DNA of 64,000 bases from Plectosphaerella cucumerina. Lineage: Eukaryota; Ascomycota; Sordariomycetes; Glomerellales; Plectosphaerellaceae. Positions 19,500 to 28,922 of this stretch are shown here, piece by piece; position 1 is the first letter of the stretch, and every line of letters begins with the position of its first letter. The notes below the pieces were generated by a model that made no database searches, had not been told where the DNA came from, and was given only the letters and a program-made list of their open reading frames with translations. The translations under genes and the position numbers were made by a program. The stretch spans positions 744,001-808,000 of the forward strand of contig JAGPXD010000007.1 in assembly GCA_020746995.1 (NCBI GenBank), written 5' to 3'.

Positions 19500-21214
19500 T
19501 CACAGCGTGTACGGGTTGTAGACAGTACCCTCTTCCTGAGACCGCTTATACAGCTTCTTGTTCTCCCTGTACAGGACAAACTTGAGCAGCATGCAGCAGG
19601 CGATGCCGATCGCGGCGAACCCCATCATGAGCAGGAAGGCCATCAGGTAGCGGGGTTCGTCCCTGTCAGGGAAGAAGTATGGGGCAATCAGATTGCCGAT
19701 CTGACCAAGGACATTGATGACCGGAATAGCAGTGGCTCGCTTCTCCGGGGTTCGGCCCAAGACGCTGACCAGCCATGTGTTGATAAGAGGGTTTGCTGAG
19801 AACATGCCGCCGATGTAAAGGAAAGATGCGGCGTATCGAGCGGGAACGCTGCCGGTGGCGCAGCAGACGATGTAGCCACCAATGGCCGCAGCGACCGGAG
19901 CAGACAAATGCCAACCGCGGTCCTTGAAGTGGTCGGAACTGCGGGCGTTGATGAGGGATCCGACCGCCGCGAAAACGTAGGGAGGCGCGGTGAGCAGCAG
20001 CGTCGTCGTGCGAGACTCGAAGCCGAAACCGCGGACAATCGAGGGGAAGAAGTTGAGAAACCCGTATGCCGCAGAGATGGAGATGTTGATGGCGACAAAA
20101 ATCCAGGTCTTGTAGTCCATGCATGTGAGCTTCAGACCGTACCAGATACTGTTGCTCTTGGCGCTGGGGAGGGAGACACGATCGGCTTGGATCCGGACCA
20201 CGGCGAGGCGGCGCATATCCTCGGTCATGGACCAGCGGGAGCTACCGGTCTTGGAGTCGGGGTAGTCGGGAAGAAGAAACAGCGCGATCATGGCGCATAG
20301 AGAACCGGCGAGAGCAAGGACGATGAAAAGCCATTGCCAGCCGGCCATATTGCGCGCCCCCTCAAGACCTTGGTAGACACCTGCGGCGATAAGACCAGAG
20401 CTGGCCATGGCTAGGACTAAGCCGGTGTAAAGGATTGCGCAACGGAGAGCCATCTCCTTACGAGTATACCAGCAGCTCATCACGTAGATGGCCTGACAGG
20501 TTAGCTTGGGTCATAGCCGGCTCGGTCTTGGAGTCGTCACTTACACCAGGGAGGAGGGGTGCCTCGCAAACGCCCAACATGACGCGACAGGCGAGCAAGC
20601 CTTGGTAGTTGGTAACGCCAGCGGTTGCAGCCGAGACGCCGGACCAGACCAGAGCGCAGCAGGGGAGATAGATGCTGGGTCGGACGTATGGCAAGATCAT
20701 GTTCGAGGGGATCTGGCCGGCAACATATCTGGGAAGGTTAGCGCAGCTCATACGTCCAGATGTGTTGTCCAACTCACCCAGGAACGAGGATGGCAACTGC
20801 GGTTGCAAACTGCGAGTCGCTCAAGCCGAGATCAGCCTCGAAACTGCTCAATCTCGCTTGACTGAAGTTATGTCAGTCCCAGTCTCTCCGGAAGTAGCGT
20901 TTCAGAACTCACGAGATGGACGCGCGATCCAGGTAGTTGAACAGATACAACACCCAAAGCATGGGCATGAGCGTCATGTCCAGCCGTCTGACGACTTTCT
21001 TCTCGAGTTCTTGCCAATTCTCGATACCCAGGGCTTCCATGGGGGCCGTCACGGACGGGACATGCTGGCCAGGTTTCTCCTCATCGAGAGCTTGATCAGA
21101 GTGCTCCGCCGAGATGTCGCGCTTTTCATCTTCGAGCTCGCGGGTGTGTACATTTCCGTCGATGGCGTCGTTGTGCTGCTGGTGGCCAGGGGCCTCGGAT
21201 TTGGGGGAAGCCAT
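19500..21214 (-). CDS. MFS transporter, Dal5-like anion:cation symporter (tricarboxylate cluster transporter 2)
   Basis: Four exons. The N-terminal cytosolic part (MASPKSEAPGHQQH...) is acidic. RLDMTLMPMLWVLYLFNYLD contains TM1 and the LDR signature, completed across an intron. GVCEAPLLPG followed by YVMSCWYTRKEMALR is the family loop. NPLINTWLVSVLGRTPEKRA and VLGQIGNLIAPYFFPDRDEP belong to the second half. Two further in-frame starts lie upstream (21265, 21289); 21214 was chosen because MASPKSE starts ordinary transporter N-terminal sequence. It is paralogous in type to transporter 1 and closes the cluster. Its promoter has two 9/10 copies of the palindrome (ATCCGCGGGT at 21523, TGCCGCGGAA at 21665). 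Confidence 0.88.
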
Positions 21215-21834
21215 TTTTCTGAAAGGCGGAGATGGTCTGTCAGATGCTGCTGTGAAAAAGCCCATCTCAACAGCTTGGGATGCTCTCAAGCTTTATAACG
21301 CGAGACTCGGAGGTGAAGACAGCCAAGGGCGTCTGCTTCGACCCCGCGTCGACCAACAATGGCCCCGCGGGGCCCCAGGCCGTCGAAAGCCCATCGCGAC
21401 GTCGCATGGACTCTGAGGTCTTGGTGGAAATCCGTGGTCGGTCTTGGCTATGTGGATCGCTGGGCAAAGTCGGCAGGCTTGAGGGCGGGGAGGGGCCTTC
21501 ATATGTCTTGGCTCCCAGAACGATCCGCGGGTGTTGAAATATCCATGGAACCAGCAAAGTGGTCGAGTTTTTCGGCCTGGAGCTGTCTTCCGGGCCAGGA
21601 TCTGGATCCATATCAAAGTCTGGGCGCTAAGGGGACACGGCAACTTGGAATAATGTCCGTCGACTGCCGCGGAAACGGAATGTGAGCATCCATTGTCAAG
21701 CTGACTTGGCCTACGGCATTGGAACCTCCTCCTTCTCAAACTATCGCATCTTCCAGTCAGATGTCCACCCATCTACATCGGTCGCTACAAAACTCGGCAG
21801 ACGCCTCCCGCTCCTATGCAACATTTGCTCTTCA
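21215..21834. promoter_or_regulatory. Upstream region of MFS transporter 2 with degenerate palindromes
   Basis: About 620 bp. It contains a perfect 14-bp GC palindrome (GGCCCCGCGGGGCC, 21361-21374) with the same CCGCGG centre, and two 9/10 matches to the cluster palindrome at 21523 and 21665. No gene was seen. Confidence 0.5.
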
Positions 21835-22646
21835 TCACCTGTCGGGGAACTGGTGGTAGCGGTTGTTCGGATCAGCCATCTCCTCCTCAAGCGTCGGCAG
21901 CGATTTAACGACCTTGGCCGGAGTGCCGATAGCTACCGAGTAAGCAGGCAAGCTTCTCGACACGATAGACCCGGCGCCGACGGTACAACCCTTCCCGATG
22001 GTAACACCCGGGAGGATCGTGACGTTGCCGCCAATCCAGCAGTCATCCTCGATGCGCACGGGGAGCCCAAACTCGATGTCTTTCCTCCGCGAGAGAACAC
22101 TGGTATCGTGGCCAGCACTGTAGATGTGGACGTTGGGGCCCATCATGACGCGCTCTCCTATGATGATCAGGCTGGTGTCAAGGACGGTGAACCTGGCGAC
22201 ATGTCAGCGTTTGCCAGGAGCACCAGGGCATGGATTTCTTGACGCACCCAAAGTTCATGTAAGAACCCTTGCCGATGATCATGTTGACGCCATAGTCAGG
22301 GATGAAAGGCGGCTCGATGAAGACACCCTCTCCGACGGAGCCGAGCCACTTCTTGAGGATGTCGTATCGCCTACGGGCGGCTTCGTCAAAGTCTCCAACT
22401 TCGGGTGACATGGTGTTGTACTGGTGGGCGAAAACGCGAGACTCGTAGCGAGACTGCTTGAGCTCGGGGACGAACGAGTCGTACCTGTTGTGAAGTTGAT
22501 TAGAGTTTGATCCAGCCTTGACGATGATGGTGTACTCACAACATGCCGGAAATCATCTTCTCATACTCCTCGCACCAGGGGGCGCCGCGGAGCGTCCGAG
22601 CAAGCTCAAGGATCTCGGGATCTTTCTGCTCCTTGAATGTTGACAT
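21835..22646 (-). CDS. Maltose/galactoside O-acetyltransferase-like protein (hexapeptide repeat)
   Basis: Exons 22646-22540, 22484-22248 and 22192-21835 give 233 residues. The N-terminal Mac domain (ELARTLRGAPWCEEYEKMIS, then a YDILKKWLGS helix) is followed by left-handed beta-helix hexapeptides (VRIEDDCWIGGNVTILPGVT, IGKGCTVGAGSIVSRSLPAY). SAGHDT holds the catalytic His, and GTPAKVVKSL is the family end. The enzymes acetylate the 6-hydroxyl of glucosyl or galactosyl sugars, or Nod-factor-like substrates, from acetyl-CoA in the cytosol. It is divergent from a second Zn2Cys6 regulator. Confidence 0.93.
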
Positions 22647-23436
22647 CTTGCTTTGATTTCTTCTGATGAAGATGTTCTGAACATTGTCGAGAGAGCCGAC
22701 ATACGACAGTCGGACTCGATGATAAATACCATTCACAATGGTGCAAGGCGGAAAACGGAAAACTCACATCCCGAGTTTTCCACCCATGGTGTCAGTTTTC
22801 CGCCGTGACCGCCAGAGGGATGGGGAAGCAGCGGGGTCGACAGGGAGATCGTGAGAACATTGTCGCTGATTGGAATGATCACAAGGGCTTCCCAGCGGAC
22901 CCCGAGTACGAGATTGATCCCCGTCCGTGGCATCCGGGGTATCGGGCTTGGGTTTGGGGAAACCGGGTCCCTTGTTGATTTGGAAGCGCTTCAAGATTTC
23001 GCAGCAGGTCAGGAACGTCAAGTTCAAGTCACGTTCTGACGAACTTGAACTGGCGGGCTTTTCAGAGCGCTGACGTAAGCATGGCAGTGACTCTCTGTGA
23101 TGCACAACCCCGCCAAACCGCAAGCTCCGTCACTCCACACGAACATCAACACGGACTCCTCCCACCGATGCGAGCAATACGGCGTCGGCCTCGCACGAGG
23201 CTCCGATAGCCACGGTCTCGAGAGTGGATTAGCGCTGCATTTCAAAAGCACTGCGCGCAACTGCTTCGCCCCAAACCTCTCGACTTGCCTCTACAGCGAC
23301 AAGCGATTCTTCCGACGGTCAATGGCCACACCACAGCCCCGACACTCCCTACTCTAGCCAACCAACTCCGAACAACTTTCAGGAGCCACAAGCATATCTT
23401 CTGATCGGAAGAAGCCGAGACCGCGGGTTCTGAGCC
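22647..23436. promoter_or_regulatory. Divergent region between the acetyltransferase and the second zinc-cluster regulator
   Basis: 790 bp with no supported gene. A short inverted motif pair, GGAAAACTGACACC and GGAAAACTCACATCCC-like, is visible around 22750-22805 but was not scored further. Confidence 0.4.
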
Positions 23437-25482
23437 ATGGCTCCGGCCGCAACATCAAGCAGCAAGGCGAAAGCCGTCTGCATGGCGTGTCGGGCGCGAA
23501 AGAAGAGGTGCAGTGTACGTGTTCCTCCCGCTACCCGCGCCGGCATTTCTGACTTTCGAGTTACACAGGGAGAACGGCCGTCATGCTCCAATTGCGTAGC
23601 ACGTCAGGAGCTTTGCTCCTACCCACCGGTGCGCCACTCTGCCATAGGAGCCCTTGGTCGAAACAGCAATGGCACCCCCCGATCCTCCGACCACTTCCAA
23701 TTCCAACCATACACAATACCGAGTGCGCCACCCTTCTATGCAGACCTACCATCTTCGACGTTGCCGCCCGATTTCGATTTTGCGCAGGACTTCTGCTGGT
23801 CGACGGCGACAAGTGGCAGCAAGCAGGCGCCCTTTCACACCCCACCCTCGACCGAAGACCCGTCCCCTCCTACTGCCCAGGATTCGACGCCCGAGTTGTT
23901 CAGCATCCCAAACCAGATCACATCATACCCGACATCTCAGGCGCCACTGCCGTCCGAAGCCCCGGGAGAATCGACTGAGCTGTGTTTTGTTGACTCACCC
24001 AGCATTGATTCCTTCAGCAACATCGAATCTGAGCCTGCCCGTGACGCGCCCGTCAACGTTCCATCCCAACCCCAACTGGACGAAATCTGCAGCATTTACT
24101 TCCATCGATACTATCCTATTCTGCCAATCTTCTCTGAGGAACGGCTCGCGGAGGCATTGCGAAAGGCGACCACGACCCAGACCACCTCGGATAGTCCTCT
24201 ACTGTACGCCTTCGCGGCCCTCGTCGCCGGCAATCACCCCTCTACCGACGTGAAGAGCCAGCAGCAGGCCTGGTTCAAAAAGGCCAAGCATCTCTACGAA
24301 CAAACATCGCACATTCCATATGACCCTCTGCACACTCTGCAGGCCGCAGCTTGCATTGTTCTCCACGCCCTTGTCGTCGGCGACTTTTCGGCAGCCTGGC
24401 TTGTCATGGGCAAGGCTTGGAGACAGACCGTCGCTTTGGGATTGAACCAAATGGACTCGCTTAGCACAAACCAGAACGGCCCGACCGCCGGATGGAGAGA
24501 GCTGGAGGAGCGCCGAAGAACCATTTGGTCTCTATTCATCCTCGACCGGGGTATTTGCTTTCCCATGGGGCTTGCACACACGATCGACGAGCGTCAGCTG
24601 CGAGTGAACCTGCCGATGGACGAGAATACCGCTCAGAGCACAGATCCGCCTCCCAAAGACGTGGCAAGTGTCTTGTTCACACCGAATCTCCGAAAGCTCC
24701 TGTCACTGGTGGGTGGAGCGTCACAGCAATCATCACCAAACGTGTATCACTACCTCATCATTTCGTACCTCCTTCTTGGCCGCATTGTTGAGCACATGTA
24801 CCGGCCCGAGGCCGACGGCGATGATGAAGATGACGCAGAGCAAGACAGGTCGATGCTCGAGTCGCTGCAGCAAGACGTCTCGCACATGCGTCTGATGATG
24901 CCGCGGGCTGCGACCGAAATCGCTAGCGCCGCCCATCCCAACTGCATCTACGTCGTGTGGATGAACGCCGTCATGAACGTCAACACCATCTTTCTCTTCC
25001 ACCGAACACCGAGAAGACTGGAGCGGCCCCAGGGCTGCAATGACGACACCGAAAGCAGCGGCTGCTCTGCCGCGTCCAATTGGCAACTGTGCGTCGCCGT
25101 GGCCAAGAAGACGGCGCAGCTCATTCGAGAAGCCAGCCTTGTGTCCACCGATCTGCTCGTCAATCCCAACGTCTCGGCCCCGGTCTATACCTGTGCGCGC
25201 ATCCTCGCCATCGAGCATCTTCTCTGCTCGTCGCCGCTTGAAAGCCAAGGGCGCGCATCGCATCCCACGGGCTTGCTTGCCGACCTGCAGGCGTTCCTCC
25301 TCTTGTTCGATCGGCTAAGCGAGGCGTTCACGGGTGTGGGCTCCAAGTTCCGTTACAGGGTGTTGGATCTCCTCGAGCAAGGCCCCGAGCACGCAAGAGA
25401 GATGAAAGCTGCCGGCAGCAAGACTCTTCGCGACAATTGCCTTCAATGGCAGGCGGCTGTCCTGGCGTCAGCACCTGATTGA
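23437..25482 (+). CDS. Zn2Cys6 transcription factor with middle-homology domain
   Basis: Exons 23437-23514 and 23569-25482 give 663 residues. Removing the 54-nt intron joins VCMACRARKKRCS to GERPSCSNCVARQELCSYPP and gives exact C-x2-C-x6-C-x6-C-x2-C-x6-C spacing. A Pro/Ser/Thr-rich linker leads to the fungal transcription-factor domain (CSIYFHRYYPILPIFSEERL, LQAAACIVLHALVV, ELEERRRTIWSLFILDRGIC). An acidic loop (GDDEDDAEQDRSM) sits in its second half. The intron has no stop and is a multiple of three, so the unspliced frame is also open. The target genes are unknown; the divergent acetyltransferase is the obvious candidate. Confidence 0.93.
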   Translation: MAPAATSSSKAKAVCMACRARKKRCSVRVPPATRAGISDFRVTQGERPSCSNCVARQELCSYPPVRHSAIGALGRNSNGTPRSSDHFQFQPYTIPSAPPFYADLPSSTLPPDFDFAQDFCWSTATSGSKQAPFHTPPSTEDPSPPTAQDSTPELFSIPNQITSYPTSQAPLPSEAPGESTELCFVDSPSIDSFSNIESEPARDAPVNVPSQPQLDEICSIYFHRYYPILPIFSEERLAEALRKATTTQTTSDSPLLYAFAALVAGNHPSTDVKSQQQAWFKKAKHLYEQTSHIPYDPLHTLQAAACIVLHALVVGDFSAAWLVMGKAWRQTVALGLNQMDSLSTNQNGPTAGWRELEERRRTIWSLFILDRGICFPMGLAHTIDERQLRVNLPMDENTAQSTDPPPKDVASVLFTPNLRKLLSLVGGASQQSSPNVYHYLIISYLLLGRIVEHMYRPEADGDDEDDAEQDRSMLESLQQDVSHMRLMMPRAATEIASAAHPNCIYVVWMNAVMNVNTIFLFHRTPRRLERPQGCNDDTESSGCSAASNWQLCVAVAKKTAQLIREASLVSTDLLVNPNVSAPVYTCARILAIEHLLCSSPLESQGRASHPTGLLADLQAFLLLFDRLSEAFTGVGSKFRYRVLDLLEQGPEHAREMKAAGSKTLRDNCLQWQAAVLASAPD

Positions 25483-25718
25483 CTGGGTGCCACGGTCTCG
25501 ATGACAGCACCAGGACGGCGCACAATGACGAAGTTCAAGACCGGTCTACTGTGATGAAATGGATTTCTCGCTACCTCATTCCTTCTATGATCCTCAAGCC
25601 CCTACCCTCATGGAACTGGATGGCATGATATCTGTAAACGGATGTGCCCATTGTAGGTTTCCATCCGCATCCTCCGAGGTTGCAGCTGCCGGGCGGTTGC
25701 CCTCTCTTTCCTCCGCAA

Positions 25719-26519
25719 TCACACCAGCAACATGCCGCCGTCTGCCAAAATAACGGTGCCGGTAGCAAAGGTGTTCTTCATGAAGTACAGGTACGCCTCA
25801 GCAACCTCCTCTGGCCTACCGACTGTGCCGGTCAAGGACTTGTCTTTGAAACTGTCGAGAAGTGCCTGCAGCTTATCATCTGCATACGCAGAGAACAGCT
25901 CAGTGTGAACTGCACCTGGGGCGACAACGTTGACACGGATGGGCTTGAGGTCGACGGCCAGGCCGCGGCCAAGTCCATCCACGGCGTTGCCCGAGCTGGC
26001 CATGACAGCCCAGCCAGGGCCCGGGCGGTAGTTGTTGACCCCGCTGGTCAGGGTGAAAGAGCTCGCGGCTGTCTTGTGGATGTAGTTGGGAAGGACACTG
26101 GCCAGGATCGTGGGAGCGACAACCCGCACGAGGTGGGTTTCCTGGACCGCCTCGACCGTCATGTCGGGCAGGGCGGTGAGCTTGATGGGCGAGGCTGCAG
26201 TGAAGACGACGTGGTCGAGCAGTCGCGTGCGGCCTTCCGTGGCTGATTCGAGGGCGGCGGTGATGTTCTCTTTCAAAGTGGCTGCTTCCGCGAGGTTGCA
26301 GACGACGCTGGAGATGCTCGGCGCGTTGGTAGGGTTGATGCCGGCCCGCAGGCGATCGATCGCCTTGTCCAGCTTCGACTGGTTACTGCTGCTGATGACG
26401 ACGTCGACGCCATACTCGAGTGCTGCCTCGGCGACGCCAAAACCGATGCCGGAGCTGCCTCCGAAGACGAGGAGGCGCTTGCCTTGGAGCTTGGAGATGT
26501 ACCGAGTAGCGGGAGACAT
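25719..26519 (-). CDS. SDR-superfamily protein lacking the catalytic Tyr-Lys pair
   Basis: 266 residues, no intron. LLVFGGSSGIGFGVAEAALE is a normal Rossmann nucleotide loop, and GLAVDLKPIRVNVVAPGAVH plus GTVGRPEEVAEA and ILADGG are normal late SDR motifs. In the active-site helix, where classical members have Y-x-x-x-K, this protein reads GWAVMASSGNAVDGLGRG, with no Tyr or Lys at the expected places (Val172, Ser176). A subset of fungal SDRs with this altered helix exists, so this is not a sequencing error. Cofactor binding is likely; the reaction, if any, is not predictable. It converges with the zinc-cluster gene (236 bp gap). Confidence 0.88.
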   Translation of the reverse strand: MSPATRYISKLQGKRLLVFGGSSGIGFGVAEAALEYGVDVVISSSNQSKLDKAIDRLRAGINPTNAPSISSVVCNLAEAATLKENITAALESATEGRTRLLDHVVFTAASPIKLTALPDMTVEAVQETHLVRVVAPTILASVLPNYIHKTAASSFTLTSGVNNYRPGPGWAVMASSGNAVDGLGRGLAVDLKPIRVNVVAPGAVHTELFSAYADDKLQALLDSFKDKSLTGTVGRPEEVAEAYLYFMKNTFATGTVILADGGMLLV

Positions 26520-26760
26520 GGTGGATGGGGAGAGGTGCTGCTTGGATTGGAGGGTGGCTGGGTAATTGAAGCTGTGGGGGGTTGATTGATGGGAAATATT
26601 GCTCGTGGAAAGCGGCTCCTGAGAAGTTTTATACCCAGAATATCACGCCTCCTTCGACCGTCACATTGTCCTCGCCGCTGGAGATAACGGGCTTAGAGGA
26701 GGCCATCATGAATGCCTCTCGACACCGTCCAATCGCCATCTGTCGGCCCCACATTCGACT

Positions 26761-26785
26761 AGCGTCGCCGACTGTCGCCGACGCT
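26761..26785. repeat. Short dyad with internal direct repeat
   Basis: AGCGTCG and CGACGCT flank two direct copies of GTCGCCGAC. It lies 15 bp from the larger inverted repeat. Confidence 0.6.
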
Positions 26786-26800
26786 AACGCACGTTTATTC

Positions 26801-26836
26801 GGCCCCGCCATCACGATCGCCCGACATGGCGGGGCC
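26801..26836. repeat. Perfect 11-bp inverted repeat with 14-nt spacer
   Basis: GGCCCCGCCAT (26801-26811) and ATGGCGGGGCC (26826-26836) are exact reverse complements. Each arm contains GCGGGG, a match to the fungal carbon-repressor CreA consensus SYGGRG, in opposite orientations. It lies about 300 bp upstream of the SDR start. Confidence 0.75.
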
Positions 26837-27193
26837 GCATTTGTCTCCTATTTCTAATCCTAAACACGTTTGGAAGACCACCAGGGGCAGTTGAGACACA
26901 AGACATCGCGGCGAGGTGCCCTTAAGTCCGGAGACTCGGAGGGAGCTGCGTTTCTCGCAATTCCGGGGTACTTATGGATGCCGAATCCCGAAGGTCGTTT
27001 GTTTCTGGCAGTCGCGCAAGCAGGGGGCGGCGATGACTGTCTCGCGCCTCTCGACTCTGTCAACGTTTGAGACATCTCCAAGCGATACACTGCAAAGACA
27101 GAAGGTGCGTGGCAAATCATCATTATTATTAGGTACGTAGGGCAAGTCCACGCAAAAGAAATCCCTCATGCGTGTCTGAGCACTCAATCCCAC

Positions 27194-28179
27194 TTAGACC
27201 CAGAGCGCAAAGACAGTCATCAGACTGAGGAGCATAGCCGCCGGCACCCTCATCGAGCTGCCACCGCTGCGAATGTCGCCAACACTTTCCGGCTCCCTGC
27301 TGCCCTCCGCAATGTTATTCCCCCTAACGCACTTGAAAACGGTGTGTGAGTGCACCGTGTCGCCGTCTCGGTACTTGTACGACATGAGGTAGGGAACAAC
27401 GTTCGAGACGGCCTGGTCGTAGGTGAGGTCGATGGAGGTCTGGTTGTCCTGAGGAGCGTCTGGAATCGTAGTCCGGAAGAGCGGGACCGACGTGCCATTG
27501 TCCGAGGGTACTCTTCTGCCGATGTCTTCCGTGATGTCCCAGAAAGCGGAATTGGCTAAACTGAATTAGCAAGCGGAACTCAACACCAGCAATGTGGCAC
27601 ACGATACTCACAGATTGTAAAGCCAAACTCCACGTTATGTGTCAGGCCGTTGCAGCTTTCTACATCTGGCCCCTTGAACCAGTCATCGCACTTCTCTGCG
27701 GCATCGGTCCGTGCCACCAATTCATCAATGCAGTCCTGGGGAATGACCCCTCCGCAGTCGCCATCGTCATCGTCCTGCGCCTCCTCGAGAGATTCGCGGA
27801 ACCATAAATATCTCGAGAAGGGATACGAACAGACGGTCCATCCTTCGTCAATCTCGTCTCCCTCGAAGCTGTCTTCGGGGATAAGAAGCCATTGGCTTGA
27901 CGGAAAAGAAACCGTCGAATCGCCGGTATCGATTTCGGAGAACGTAGCGGCGTAGATCTCCCAGTCGTCGCCAAAGCTGTCATTGCCTGGCCATGGCTTG
28001 GTCAGGTCGACGCTAGGGACTGAGAATTGTCCTGTCGCGTTGGCCGGCTGCCTGAAGCTGTCTGCCACGTCGTAGTCGCCGACTCCACTTGACCACGGGG
28101 CCGTTTGGTTCTGTGCCGCGCCAGTCTTGATGGTACAAGCCAGCAGCAGAGTGGCGAGGGCCGCTCCAGTGGTGTACAT
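27194..28179 (-). CDS. Secreted, probably GPI-anchored protein of unknown function
   Basis: Exons 28179-27612 and 27555-27194 give 309 residues. The N-terminal signal peptide (MYTTGAALATLLLACTIKTG) and a C-terminal hydrophobic tail (MRVPAAMLLSLMTVFALWV) preceded by a small-residue region (IRSGGSS) give the GPI-anchor pattern. The body is acidic, with several N-x-T/S sites (NQTAPW, NATGQF, NDSFG, NGTSV, NQTSI), an EEAQDDDDGDCGG loop and Cys pairs (CGGVIPQDC, KCDDW, ESCNG, KCVRG). No catalytic family is recognised. It resembles lineage-restricted cell-wall proteins of ascomycetes. The open frame extends far upstream of 28179 but without sensible sequence; the signal peptide fixes the start. Confidence 0.8.
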
Positions 28180-28922
28180 GTTGACTGCTTTGTTGAAAGG
28201 GAACAGATGAGGTGATGGGTGTCGAGTTGCAAAGACCAAAGTCCACGACCGATGTCCCAAGTTGGAGGATAAGGCAGCTTTTGTACAATTCGGAACCGTG
28301 CTCAGTGGCGGCGGTGCAGACTTCCAACATGGATTCGTGTAGCCAAGACCAGTGGTTGCCTTGATCACATTGGTGCGTCGAGGGAATCCTTTCGAACCAG
28401 TGGTTGCGCCGCCGAGCATGTAGAGCCAATCCCCTTGCATGCCCGTGACGTCAATTACAGCTTTGCTGGCACAGCTTGGATCACCAGCCCTGTCGGACCA
28501 GATCCTTTCCAGCGGCACAGTCGCTCAAAAGAGGCGTGATCGCACACCAACCGCCCGCTGGCAACATTGGGACGCCTCCCAAATAGGCAAAATAGCGGGC
28601 ATGACGTCGCAAAAGTCTTATATTTAGGCTTGTCTCGCGACATCATTGATGCAAGTGCACTGCTCAGCTGCAGCCTTCCCCCCTCTGCCTATCAGCGCGG
28701 CGAGAAACATCACAAAGCAGCAAGTTTGCTCGAGACGATCGACAAGGCACTCTTAGGATAGCATTGCGGTCAAACTGCGGTTTCATTGTTAGCAAAGCTG
28801 GAAGCGACTAGCCGACCACCCATTGTGCTTCCTCGGCATCGGCCAAGCAATGAACTCAATCCTCGAGTGTAACCCTCTTCCTTCCAGAAACCTGAAATCA
28901 AAGCAAATTCCCAAGCCTCTTC
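28180..28922. other. Intergenic; promoter of the GPI-type protein and 3' region of the GT2 gene
   Basis: 743 bp. No supported gene or element was seen. Confidence 0.5.

Larger units (their letters stand above)
26520..27193. promoter_or_regulatory. Upstream region of the SDR with inverted repeats
   Basis: 674 bp between the SDR start and the end of the next gene (both minus). It holds two GC-rich dyads (26761-26785 and 26801-26836). No gene was seen. Confidence 0.5.

Noticed and set aside
10066..21214. Idea that the block is an itaconate production cluster
   Set aside because: No cis- or trans-aconitate decarboxylase is visible in or next to the block; uptake or catabolism fits better.
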